A DNA stretch of 64,000 nucleotides from Acanthamoeba sp. SK_2022b (lineage: Eukaryota; Discosea; Longamoebia; Acanthamoebidae), in NCBI GenBank assembly GCA_027943245.1, contig JANDJZ010000008.1:62001-126000 (forward strand), in the 5' to 3' direction. A program made the translations under genes and the position numbers. Every line of letters begins with the position of its first letter. Positions within the stretch are counted from its first letter, which is position 1. Positions 1 to 10,300 of this stretch are shown piece after piece. The notes beneath the pieces are model-generated. The model had not been told where the DNA came from. It did no database searches and saw nothing but the letters and a program-made list of their open reading frames with translations.

Positions 1-375
1 CAAGTATATTGGGGGAATACCTGCCAATCGAACCCTCGCACATCTGCACGAATGGGTACGCAGTGTGGGGGGATATTGGGCACGACGACCTCGTAATCAT
101 CTGCCAATGCGAGGCTAGGGCATTAGAGGGTGAAGTTGGACGCAAAAAGAGGTGAGCATACCATCTTCGTCATCATCGTTCAATTGGTACTCAATGTCCT
201 CGATTTCTCTCTTGACGAGAGCCATTTCTTCCCGAATTTCGGGGATGCTCATCATGGTGGCATCCTTCCACACCTGCTCTATTGGTGCCACGCCATTCTG
301 CGCCTCATCCTCCGCAACAATTGTGTCCTCGTCCAGCACCACAGCTTCCTCCACAGTGCCGCCGTCTCCCTCCAT
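1..375 (-). CDS. N-terminal part of a gene, possibly an MT-A70 family methyltransferase (partial)
   Basis: I place the start at the ATG at 375, because an upstream in-frame ATG at 582 would overlap the MRP RNA promoter. The first exon is acidic and helical (EEMALVKREIEDIEYQL, an acidic coiled-coil-like stretch) and ends near 160 at GAAGATG before a GTATGC donor. After an acceptor near 106 the frame continues DDYEVVVPNIPPHCVPIRAD and then VRGFDWQ up to a possible donor near the window edge. A PPxxxxxRxDVRxFDW segment resembles the stretch just upstream of the DPPW catalytic motif in MT-A70 adenine methyltransferases (METTL3/METTL14/MTA1 group). The catalytic motif itself would lie outside the window, so function is inferred from a short match only. 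The coding frame looks real; the family call is weak. Confidence 0.4.
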
Positions 376-539
376 TCTTGTGCAAGGCTGCAAACGCAGC
401 AGCTTTTGCTTTTCGTTTTCCTTTCCCGCTCTTTTTTGCCCACTTTTTACCCGGAATAGGGACAGTGCAGATTTGATTTCTGTGTGGCTGTCTTCGTCGC
501 GGACTTTTGTGCGGGAGAAAATTTTAGGAAACCTAGAAA

Positions 540-546
540 TATAAAA
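540..546 (+). promoter_or_regulatory. TATA box of the RNase MRP RNA gene
   Basis: TATAAAA ends 24 nt upstream of the predicted RNA 5' end at 571. That is the usual spacing for the TATA element of an external (type 3) RNA polymerase III promoter, the class used by RNase MRP RNA genes in many eukaryotes. I did not identify a distal element. Confidence 0.55.
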
Positions 547-570
547 GAGAAAAGAGGCAACAGAATCTTT

Positions 571-932
571 GTACACGGCCAAGGATTACCATCGAAGCAA
601 CACATGCGTACAGCCTGGGCGGGGGCTCACCCCCTCGCTCGTCTGCTCACCAACAGCCTGCTCTTTGGGGAAAGTCTCCGGACACCAGGACAGAAAGTGT
701 CAGCGCTCATGCGCAGGAGCTTTGGCTTCATCGGCGGCCGGCCCTCGGGCCGGGACCAAGATGAGGGCCAGCGTCCGTCCGCAGGGCGTGACTGCAGGTT
801 CTCGGAGTTCATCTAGTCGTCGATGGCCAACAAGTTCGTCATAGCACAGTTATGTAAATCAGCGCCGGGGTCTACTGACCGTCGTGACAGCCCCCGTACG
901 CCAACTCAACGGAGCTTACTCTGGCCGTGTAC
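571..932 (+). ncRNA. RMRP: RNase MRP RNA
   Basis: RNA subunit of the RNase MRP endoribonuclease, which cleaves pre-rRNA and some mRNAs in the nucleolus. The CR-I core GGGGAAAGTCTCCGGAC lies at about 665-681. CR-V (ACGGAGCTTACTCT) sits just before the 3' end, and its CGGAG pairs with CTCCG of CR-I to form helix P4. The ends form P1: GTACACGGCC at 571-580 is the exact reverse complement of GGCCGTGTAC at 923-932. After CR-I come GACAGAAAGTGTC, containing the GAAAG version of the GARAG motif that separates MRP from RNase P RNA, and a small GCGC-TCAT-GCGC hairpin in the position of P8. Human MRP RNA has the same order of elements. The 5' and 3' ends are set by the P1 helix and could be a few bases longer. 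A TATA box precedes it; no oligo-T terminator follows directly. Confidence 0.88.
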
Positions 933-942
933 CTCACGACAC

Positions 943-1020
943 CTCCCCACACTCTCCGGAGACGAACCACAAAACAGTGAGCATCCTCACGAGTGGTTCT
1001 TCTCCGGAGTGAGTGGGGAG
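943..1020 (+). repeat. Long imperfect inverted repeat (hairpin) directly behind the MRP RNA
   Basis: The arm 943-970 pairs with 993-1020. The inner 17 bp (954-970 with 993-1009) has one mismatch and the outer 11 bp has two. The loop contains a second hairpin, GTGAG-CATC-CTCAC (977-990). The structure begins 10 nt after the end of the MRP RNA. It may be a 3'-processing or termination structure of that transcript, or a separate small RNA; the sequence does not decide. Confidence 0.6.
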
Positions 1021-1223
1021 CATTCCCTGTCGATCTCGTAATTGTTGCAAGTAAATGATCAAATAAAACCATCTTGTCCTAAGTGTAGATGAAGATTAGG
1101 CGCGACCGTATCTTTTTCTCAACCGGAGTTTATTATTTTCTTGGCTTTCTTTTTGCTCACCGGGCAAAACATTTAATTATTATCAATTTGACATCAACAT
1201 CAACATCATCAACGCACAACAGC

Positions 1224-2091
1224 ATGCCGAAAACTGGAACACTAAAGAACAAGAAAGGTGCGGGTCGCTGCTCCGAAGGAACTGAATTCGTGAGGGTTGG
1301 GACAAATCATCTCCGCAAAGAGATTTCCGGTATCTGATTGTGTTGTTTGCAAACTATCTTTCAATCGTTAATAGGCGCGAAGCCAACAAAGAAACAACAG
1401 GTGAAAACACTTCATAAGACCGGATCAATAGACAAAAAGTACGCCTTGCCTTGCATTTCTTGATTTGTGCCACAGAAGCTGAAATTTGCGCGTTTTTGCT
1501 GGCAGAAACATTCGCGTGACTGTGTTGAGCAAGGCAGCACGGCTCAAGTCGCCACAGGAGAGGGCGGCGGCGTCGTGGTGGAGGTACCAGATATTTGGCT
1601 ACAGGCTCACGAGGGAAGTCAAGCTGCACCACTCTAAGAATTTGAAGCCCAACGCCGTCTTCACGCGGCAAAATAGGAGATTGTGAACTTGGCTTGTTCT
1701 ATCTCTCTGTGTTGGAATGCACCGCTCCACGGCGAGCTCGTCTATCACACGTTTTTCGTTATCTTTCCGTGTGTGCCGCCCTTGCAGCATGAACTTCGCA
1801 GGGTCTTCCATACAGCACAAAACCATCCCACGAGCGCCGTGCTTGGTGTGAGCACACATTCTTTAGGCGCCGAAGAAGGCTCAAAAGAAAAGAGAAAGGA
1901 AAACCAGAAAGGCGAAGAAAAACAGCAACACGTGGAGAAGGACGAAATTCGGGAAAAAGAGCGACAAGGAGGTGCCAGAATTTGCGCTTCCACTCCACGT
2001 TCAATTTGGCGCAGGGCTGCCAGCAACCTTCTCTCAACGCCCCCCTGTACACGAAGTAGCAGAAGAAGAAAGGAGGAAGGCGCGTAGATAG
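1224..2091 (+). CDS. Small basic protein of unknown function (multi-exon, model uncertain)
   Basis: The first exon starts MPKTGTLKNKK at 1224 and splices at GTGCGG to an exon near 1372 (GAKPTKKQQVKTLHKTG). A further exon near 1508 reads VTVLSKAARLKSPQERAAAS and continues to a donor near 1685. An exon near 1790 and a terminal Lys/Arg-rich exon (1866-2091, APKKAQKKRERKTRKAKK) follow. Joining of the last two exons is not clear because the obvious donor and acceptor would leave an intron of only 21 nt. The product would be short and strongly basic, as for a nucleolar or RNA-binding protein, but I recognise no family. The end may instead be at 2058 or 2087 in another frame. Confidence 0.4.
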
Positions 2092-2220
2092 TCCTTGTTT
2101 ACGAGAGATAGTGCCACGACGTAGTACGCTGCGGGCGCGATCGATCGATTCCATCTCTCGTTCATCATTTGTACAGAGCAGGCAACAGCGTAGCAGCACA
2201 TCAACACACATCCGCGCGAA

Positions 2221-3065
2221 ATGGAGAAGATAACGACAAGGCTTTCGAACACGTTCGCCTCGAACTTCTACGAAGACGGGGACCTGTTCTTGAAGAAGAG
2301 CAAGGACAAGAAGATTTCAGCGCAACCGCTACCTCACGGGGTGGTGCTGTTCAAGGGCTGCCTAGATCTCGAGGAGCAACTGAGCCTAGTCAGGGCCTGC
2401 GTCAAGATGGCCGACGAGGAGCCAAACAGAGGTTTGCTTCCGCGATGCAAGTACGCCAGCACTTCGAAGAAGGCCGTCCCGATCTTGTTCTACAACTGGC
2501 CGGCCGTGCCCGCGAGCATGAAGGGCATGAAGGAACCCACGCGGCTGCTGCGCTTCGGTCGAAAGATGTTCAAGACGGCTTACGAGGCGGGTCGGCGCAA
2601 CGGCGACAACATGCAGTGCCCCAGCAAGTATAACCCAGCATCGCTCTACGCGATCTTGTATCCCCATGGGGGGAGCTTCATCCCACACGTCGACGGCGCC
2701 AAGGGCTGGGCTCTCAGCGTTTCCATTGGCGACTCAGCCAACTTCTTCTACTCTGAGGTACACAATCTTTTCATCTTTTCTTCCCGTTGCGATCCTGCTC
2801 ATCGAGATGGCGATCGGTGCAGACGAAAACGAGCGAGCGAACCTACGTCCGTCTGGACTCAGGTGACGCGCTGATCTTCAACGGCGGGCAGCTCTATCAC
2901 GGCGTAGAGAATATCATTCCTGGCTCCGCTCCCGACTTCTGGCGGTCTGACGACACTGACATCGCCAAGTACGACATGTCGAGGCTCGTTCTTCAGTTCC
3001 GAGATCCACAGAGAGACCAGTCCGGCCTTAAGTACTACCCCGTGTTTCAGGCTATCGGCGAGTAA
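2221..3065 (+). CDS. 2-oxoglutarate/Fe(II)-dependent oxygenase, AlkB-like
   Basis: Two exons, 2221-2757 and 2823-3065, encode 259 residues; the 65-nt intron has GTACAC and GTGCAG borders. The jelly-roll signature of 2OG-Fe(II) oxygenases is visible: FIPHVDGAKGW supplies the H-x-D iron ligands (about residues 156-158), and GDALIFNGGQLYHGVENI supplies the distal His. The final MSRLVLQFRD holds an Arg that could bind 2-oxoglutarate. The order and spacing, including SIGDSANFFY between the ligands, look like AlkB-type dioxygenases, which demethylate nucleic acids or act on protein side chains. The substrate cannot be read from sequence. There is no signal peptide. It is followed head-on by the GNAT gene, 185 bp away. 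Confidence 0.75.
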
Positions 3066-3250
3066 TCTTCACTCTGCATCGCACGAACCTCCCCTCTCAA
3101 TTTCAATCATTTGAACAAACGATCAATCTCTTCCTCTGTCGCTCCCCTCTGCTCTTGTGAATATACCTTCTCATGTACTTACAATCGGATTGCAGATAAA
3201 ACGGGTCTATCAATAGTTAGAGTGCACTCTTCTCTTTCTCTTTCGTTTCG

Positions 3251-4046
3251 CTATTGCGTTTGTCGCTCGGCTTTCTTGAGCTTGCCGTCACTGGCTGCCC
3301 CTGCACTGGTGACACCTTCATCATGCCCTGGCGGGGCACGCACGAGGGAGTACATGAGGCCATCAAGGTACTGTCCTCCCTTGATGTACGCCGATCTCAA
3401 TCTGCTTTCCAGCTCGAAGCCGGCCTTCTCCAACACACGACCCGATGCCCTGTTGTGCGCATACACACACGCTTCGATTCTGCGAATGCCGGCCCTCCCG
3501 TGAGCACTCCTCTTGCTAGCAAGGTGCGTCAGTCTGCCTTCATCGTTACCTGATGATGTCCTGGCCGTCGTTAGATCGTTGCGCGAACTCTCTGGAGAAG
3601 AGGTAGCGAATGAAGGCGCTGACGGCATCGGTCATGATGCCCTGACCCCAGTGCGACTCGGCCAGCCAGTAGCCGATTTTGGCACGGTGTTTGGCGTTAG
3701 GACCGCCGTCTGCCACCGGGAGGGCCTCGATGCCTCCCACGACCTGCCATCGATGTTGCATGTCGACAGTAGCTTCAGGTGCAGCCTCTCTTTCAACGCA
3801 GATACAGAAGCGTCGGCCGTTGTCGTTGCTCTTACAGAAGGCGATCCACTCGACGGCGTCACGAAGCGTGTACGGGTGGGGGAAGTGGTCCTGCAAGTTG
3901 CGCGCTATGTTGGGGTTGTTGGCCACCTGGGCCAGCTCCTCCGCAAACTCATCTCGAAAGGGCACCAGCACACATTTCGTGCCCTTTACCACCACCGCGC
4001 TCTCCTCCTCCACCTGTTCCATGTTGCGCTTTTTCGTTTGTGCCAC
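3251..4046 (-). CDS. GNAT family N-acetyltransferase (RimJ/RimL-like)
   Basis: Two exons (3550-4046 and 3251-3479, read right to left) with a 70-nt intron give 241 residues. The acetyl-CoA fold is clear: an N-terminal LVPFRDEFAEELAQVANNPN segment typical of RimJ/RimL-type enzymes, GYWLAESHWGQGIMTDAVSA as motif A with the acyl-CoA pyrophosphate loop, and RIEACVYAHNRASGRVLEKA as motif B, followed by GFELE. These enzymes transfer acetyl groups from acetyl-CoA to an N-terminus or small amine. The protein most resembles ribosomal-protein-alanine acetyltransferases of bacteria and fungi, but the acceptor is unknown. No targeting signal is seen. Confidence 0.85.
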
Positions 4047-4332
4047 TAGTGGCCTCCTGCTCTCCGTGGCTGGGCCTCTGCCGGGCGAGGAATTTTCCCA
4101 GACCCAATTCGCAGACTACAAACAACAAGGGTGAAAGTCCACTGGATGCTCTCTGTACATAAAGCGAGCAGCTTTGCTCTAGGTTGCGGTCGTAGTTATA
4201 CGGATGGCGTGGTATGGTATCGCGGGTAGACACGCTCCGATGAAAAGAGGGGCGACATCACCCCGGAGTCCTCGCCTGAAGCTGGCGTGGCGGCAAGGTC
4301 AATAAACCGGCGAGGCAAGGCAGGGGTGGAGG

Positions 4333-6077
4333 CTACGTCGCAGTACCAATATTGCTGCTGCTGCTGCTGCTGCTACCTCCCTCCTTGCTGCTAGCGTCGG
4401 CGAAGGGGTCGTTGAGGTCCAGCTCTTCGAACTTCTTCGCCTCCCAGTGATCGACGATCGCTGCGCCGACCGCATCGCCAAACACGTTCACCGCTGTCGC
4501 GTGCACGATGCCAATCTTGAGCCAAGCCCGCAAAGCAATTCGCACCCCAAAGGGTGTAGGTAGAGCGGGCGTACTGGTGCGGAGACGATCGAGGAACCAA
4601 TCGATGGAGAATAGCAGGCCGATGCCCTCCAAAGGAAGGCCCACCGCCGTGAGCACCATGATCAACGTAACCTGCAGGCGAGAAACACATGCGGTGAGAG
4701 GCCTCTCTGGAAGATACATGTGTACGCGAAGATGGGTGACGCACCAGACCAGCCTCGGGAATGCCTGCGGCGCCAACCGCAGCCAACGTCGCGGTGAGAG
4801 CCGTGACGATGATCTGAGTAGCAGAGCAGCAAAACGGAGGTGTTGCTCAGGAGTTGCCAAGTTGCGTAGCTGAGCCGAAACTGTGAGGTCATGCGTACCT
4901 GGCCGAAGGAGAGCTCTACGCCGAGCGCTTGGGCCATGAAGATGCACGCCACCGATTCATAGAGGGCCGTGCCGTTCATGTTCATGGTGGCTGTGAGCAG
5001 AGAGAGAATCGATGAGTCTCCCTCAATGTAGGAAGGCGGCAAGTGATACCTCCCAACGGCAGCACGAAGCGAGCTACGCGCTGGGAGACGCCGTTCTTCT
5101 CCTCACAGCACTTGATCGTGACCGGGAGGGTGGCGGACGAGGAGGCCGTGCCCAACGCGATCAGAAGTGCCTGCGAGAGGCGTGACATGAACTGCACGGC
5201 CACCCACGCGGACAAGAAGAAGCATATGTCGTGAGCGAGAAATATAATGGGGAGGGGATGAGGAGGGTTGGCCTGAACCGGAGACACGCACCACGAATGG
5301 GTTCTTGCGCACGGTGACGAGGTACACGCCAGGCAGGAACACAAACATGTGAAAACCGAGGCCAAGCACCACCGTCACTGCACACCACCGATTCGGTGAG
5401 CGAATTGGCAATTTCGTTGTGCATCCCGAATTGTGTAAGTTGTACCCCACAGGGAGGGTGATCGAAAAAGGTAAAAATGAAAAAAAAAGAGAAGGAAATG
5501 AAACAAGAATATTCCTCAAAAAGGAAGGGGGCGCCCGGGTTTGAACCGGGGACCTGACGATCTGCAGTCGCCTGCTCTACCACTGAGCTACGCCCCCTTG
5601 CTTGCTCGAACGAGCACGACTGCAGAAGCATAGCGCACTGGCTTGGTCCTCTCTCTTGGCCAGGGGAGAGGATAAGGCTAAGGCGTGGGTGGGGAAGACT
5701 TACAGACAAATACGCTGAGCTGTTCGAGCTTGGCCCAGAAGTTGCCATCTTGTCCCAGTTTGGCGATGATCAGCGAGCAGATACCGAGCGGTACGCACCA
5801 GATCACTGCATCACGCACAACCCCCTGGGTGATCAGATCGACGACACGGGCAGACAACTGCAGGGGCGTGTAGCACGCCTTGTGGGAAGGGGCGGGGGAA
5901 GAAGGGAAGGGGGAAAGGCGGAGATACCCAGGCCGACTATTCGCATGATGGCTTCGTTGAAGGAGTTGAAAAAGTCGATCAACGGGTGGCCCTTCTCGCC
6001 CATCATGATCAAGACGATGCCCAGGGCTGCCCGCGAGAAGACGGGCGCCGGTGTCAGCTACACACGTGTACGCACGC

Positions 6078-6135
<58 letters not shown>

Positions 6136-7174
6136 CATGCGCACACATGCATACAAGACATCAAAGCTGTTTGTGGGGGGGCACAAGGTTACCCACGGAA
6201 AATGTGATGATGCCCAGAACGTTCATGTCGACGGCCGCCTTGAACAGGTTGGGCGGGAAAAGGCTTCGAATGATGTCAAAGATGCTCTCCAGAGGCGTCT
6301 TCTGTGGGGCGCTGGGCACCGACCCATCCATTGGCACATCAGCGTAGGTGCCTGCACGCATGTTCGTTTTGGCAGGTTGATCGGTGTGTGCGTGTCGTGC
6401 ATGTGTCGTGGGCGTGTGTGTTATGCATGTGACGTGGTGAGATCGTGCCAAAACCGTTTTGCACGACACGGGTTGCGGGCAGAGCGAACCAGGTTGAATG
6501 AGCAGCACCCAGAAGATGCCGAATATGGCGGAGACGATGGTGGTCAGGCCATAGTAGAGCAACGCCCTCAACGAAAGGTGGCCGGTGTTGCTTGTGCTCC
6601 CTGTAATGGTCGTAGTCGTTATTAGCTAAGTGAAGGAGAAGGGAGGTGGGAGGGGTGCGTACCTAGCGAGGTAATGCCCACGACAATGCTGGACATGATG
6701 AGGGGCACCACGAGGGCGCGTAGCATGCTGAGCAGGATCTCGCCCGGGAAGCCCAACAGCTCCATCGTAGTCTTGCTGGGGCTTGTAACGCTCGCCGCCC
6801 ATCCTGCTATCAGCCCCACCACCGCTCCTGCAAGTAGAGGCCTCGCGGATCAGCATGAGCGGAGCTTTGCTGCTTTCTGGTTTATTTATTTATTTATTAT
6901 TTTTATAATAATTCATTGGAAAAAATGGGACTTTACCAAGGATGGTGAGGTAGAGCAGAAGATTGCTATGCCCGCCCTTTTCATCTGGCCGATCGATAGA
7001 ATTGAGGAGGCGGCCCCACCAGTGCGCTGCCCGCCTCTGCCGTCGTTCGTCGGCAATGGAGGGAAGCAGAGGCCCGCTGTCGTTCGTCTCTCCGAGCAAG
7101 TCGCTCGGCAGTTGCCCAATGGACGTACTTCGGGGCCTTCGATCTCGCGTCAACCTTTCCTCGCTCTCATACAT
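4333..7174 (-). CDS. SLC1 (dicarboxylate/amino acid:cation symporter) family carrier
   Basis: Multi-exon carrier of the glutamate/neutral amino acid transporter family at a cell membrane. The first exon (6937-7174) begins [20 protein letters not shown]; the second ends at 6663. Family signatures in order: [33 protein letters not shown], the Ser-rich hairpin [33 protein letters not shown], and after splicing [21 protein letters not shown]. The C-terminus is acidic and ends in a Ser run. The NMDGT sodium-binding motif reads NMNGTALYE here, so an Asp ligand is replaced by Asn. A tRNA-Cys gene lies in the 326-nt intron 5378-5703 and an (AC)n tract lies in another intron. The substrate (acidic or neutral amino acid, or dicarboxylate) is not settled. 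Confidence 0.9.
5526..5597 (-). tRNA. tRNA-Cys(GCA), inside an SLC1 intron
   Basis: A 72-nt cloverleaf without an intron. The 7-bp acceptor stem is GGGGGCG/CGCCCCC, the D-arm region is GCTCAGTGGTAGAGC, the anticodon arm is GCGACTGCAGATCGT with anticodon GCA, and the T arm is CCCGGTTCAAACCCGGG. The gene lies on the same strand as its host, in the intron 5378-5703. It is nearly identical to the copy at 38419-38490. Confidence 0.95.
6081..6128 (+). repeat. (AC)n microsatellite in an SLC1 intron
   Basis: About 24 AC units, flanked by imperfect CA-rich sequence. On the coding strand of the host gene it reads (GT)n. Confidence 0.95.
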
Positions 7175-7383
7175 CTTTGATCTGTTAGTTGTTACGAGAA
7201 AATAAAATAAAATAAGAAAAATAAATGTCCTGTGCTTTGGGGTCACAGGAGTTAAAGTGCTTGCAGCACGTGTTCTGACGAGGTCGTGCACAACGTCAAT
7301 GGCAACTGAGCCAAACAACCGCTACGCTGCAATTGGATAAACGGAGCGACGCGAGTACAACTGCAATACCGCGAGTGCACTCT

Positions 7384-10300
7384 TTAGATGCACCCGGTGC
7401 ATGAGGCTGCGAGGCCCACCTTGTTGGGCGCGGAAGGGTAGCTCGTCGCGACCGTACAGTTGCACCGCCGCCGCATGTCGAGCGCGGCGATGTCCATCGT
7501 GTTGTGCACTATGTGGCGGAGTGGGGGAGGTGAGATGTTGCCCTAAGCACGCAGAGAGATGAGGAAGTCGAACCGATGATGAACTGGGTCTTGTGGATGA
7601 ACTTCTGTGTGATGGCTGCCTTGGACGAGTCGGTGAAGTATGACACAATGTCGGGCAGATCAACCGACTTGAGCGTGCACTTCTTGATGATCTGTGTGGA
7701 CAAGTGCATCGCCGATCAGTACGACAATAGTCTTCGAATATTGTGATTATTAGTATTATGATTCATATGGGAACATTAGTGTATTTTATGTTTACGTAAT
7801 ATTATTTTGAGGGAAAATATACCTTCTTGATGGTGCGAGCGGCGAGAAGGCTGGTTACGAGATTCTGCTTCTCGAGCTCCTTCAGATGCGGCAGCATGTC
7901 AAAATAGAACTGCTTGAAGTTGACAAAGCGCGAGATGGGTGTCGACGTGATTCCCACGTCTTCCATGTTCAGCAAGCACGTCGCGAACCTACACACACTT
8001 CGGGGTCAACCCTCACATACATTCGACACGCACACGCACACACGCACACATAGACACGCATGTGGGCGAGGTGTACCCGCAGAAGGGCGAGGGCTGAATG
8101 GTGAATTTGCCGTAGCCCAACGCGCCAAAAAATGGCTCGAACACCTGGCCCACCTTCATCGGGAAGAAGTCTGTGTGCGGGAAGGCAAAGCCACACGTAC
8201 GTCAGCACCAACAGATGCCCACCAACCAAACGCACTTTGTTTTGTCCTGTTTTGAGGATGGGAGGGGGGAGGGGGGCTATCGACCTGCGGTGGTGATGGA
8301 GCCTTCGGTGGCGGTCTCGATGGCCTGCAGAAGCTCGTACGGGTCGAGCGTGTCCAGCGAAATCAACTCCTCGGCGGGCGAGAGCTCCACGGACGGCCCA
8401 CCGGCCAGCTGGACAAAGGTAGTGATGCTATCATCAGCGCGACAGGTGCAGCGGACAGGGATTGCATCGATAGCGAGCAAGGTCAGGTACCTGCTGGCCG
8501 AACGGCTCGACGCTGGTGGCTACGTAGAGGATCTTCTTTCGCAGGAGCGAGTACGAGTTGTCCCATCGGAGCCTGTACACGCCCGGTCGCTTCACCAGCA
8601 CTGCACCCTATGTGTATCTCACATGGTCAATGCGTGTGCGTGTGCGTGTGCGTGTGCGGTACCTCAATCAATTTCTGGTTGCAGGAGTAGCGGCGCATGG
8701 GCTGTATCTCTTCCTGCGAGTGATGTGCATCAGAGAGAGAGAGAGAGAGGGAGGGAGGGAGAGGGAGGGAGGGAGAGAGGCGAGGTAAGTACGAGAGCAA
8801 TTGTTACCGGGAGCATGGCAGCCACGTACAAAGGCGTCGTCAGGTTGGCCCGCCTCAGTGAAGACCACGCCGAACGCGATGTCGTTCTCCTGCGTCTTGA
8901 ATTGCCATCGGAGTCGGACGCCTACCTCCTTGATTTCCTTCACCATCTCGATCCTGCCCTTGGCTCCGGACGGCACGGAGATCTTTTTCAGCTCGGGCTC
9001 TCTCGTGACCGGTGCCTCCTGCTTCGGCGCTTCTGCTGGCTCGACAGCCGCTGTCGACGGGCCAAGCAAATTGTGAGTGCGTGCACACACGTACAAATGC
9101 ACACGCGCAACAAACAGGGTAAGGCAATACGTTGGTCTGCTGGGGTTGCGGAGGATGGGGTCGGGTCCTGCGTAGCGGTTCGGTTCCTGTTTCGCGCTTT
9201 CAGCTGTGCTGAGCTGAGGATCTGCTTGGGCGGCCGCTCCAGCGAAATGACCACGAATCTGCACGGCCCGCGCGCTCTTCAGTGTCTGCGGGCCAAGTGG
9301 CCACGCCCCAACGCAGGCGCGCCCGTGAGATCGTACCGGACGAGGTGGCTCTCCTTCCTCAAGATGGACAGAAGCTCGTTCATGAATGGGAACGGACGGC
9401 TCACCGAGAGCGTGATCACCAGCTGGATGCCTGCGCGCACACGTGTGGTGAGCCGTTGTCCACCAATCCTTGTCACAGGCACGACGCACAGACGCACAAC
9501 GCGTACCGGAAAACTCTTGGATGGAATAGACCAGCTTGGCGATCTCCTGTCGACAGAGCTCTTCGTCGCCCCGCCGTAGGAAGTACTTGAGGGCGGGATA
9601 GACCCACGGGCGGAGGAAGATCGAGTCGGGCAGCCGACACAGCAGCATCAGCCGTTCGTAGGACACCTGGCGGCGAGAGACACCGACGCGTGAGCGACTA
9701 TTGCGAGGTAAATGTGAAACGTGCGCACGTGTGTGTTGGTCGCCTCACCTCGATCAATATGGGCGTCGCTGGAAGCAGCTTCTCGACAAAGAGGACCTTG
9801 GCGTTGAGCGCCTCCATGTCCGTGGCGAGCTTGCCCAATATCTTGAGCACAAACTGTTTGCGCACAAGAAAGAAAGAAGGACACGCGAGGCGTTACGAGA
9901 TGAGAACCCTTGTGGGCAGGCGGCTCGAGGCAGCGCGACGGCGTGCCTTGTGGCCCGGCGGGTAGAGGGACTGCAAGCGAAGGATCTCCTTCTCGATGGC
10001 TTCATCGGAGAGGAGTGCCTTGTCCTGGAAGAGTGCAAGTTCCAACTGCACGACACATGTCATATTTTAATTTATAATATGAACGTCCAATAAATAAGTC
10101 TCTTCATCAAGCGAGGGTTGCATACCACAAGAGGGAAGTTCTCGGAAGTGGGGTTGATGTTGATCTTGGACTGAAAGTCCTCGATGTCGGCTATGGCGTT
10201 CGTCTCTGGTGCTGGCGTTTGAGAGAGAGAGAGAGAGATCGTAACACCACAACACACGGATCAGCCAGCAGACTCTGAGTGTGCTTGGCAGACATTCGAA

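Noticed and set aside
484..816. Plus-strand 110-codon frame over 484-816
   Set aside because: Coincides with the RNase MRP RNA, whose conserved RNA motifs explain the sequence better.
5161..5748. Minus-strand frame containing [19 protein letters not shown]
   Set aside because: This peptide is the translation of the tRNA-Cys gene; the same string appears at the other tRNA-Cys near 38.45 kb.
8173..9579. 468-codon open frame on the plus strand
   Set aside because: Runs opposite to the GOLD-containing gene, crosses its introns and contains simple-repeat peptides.
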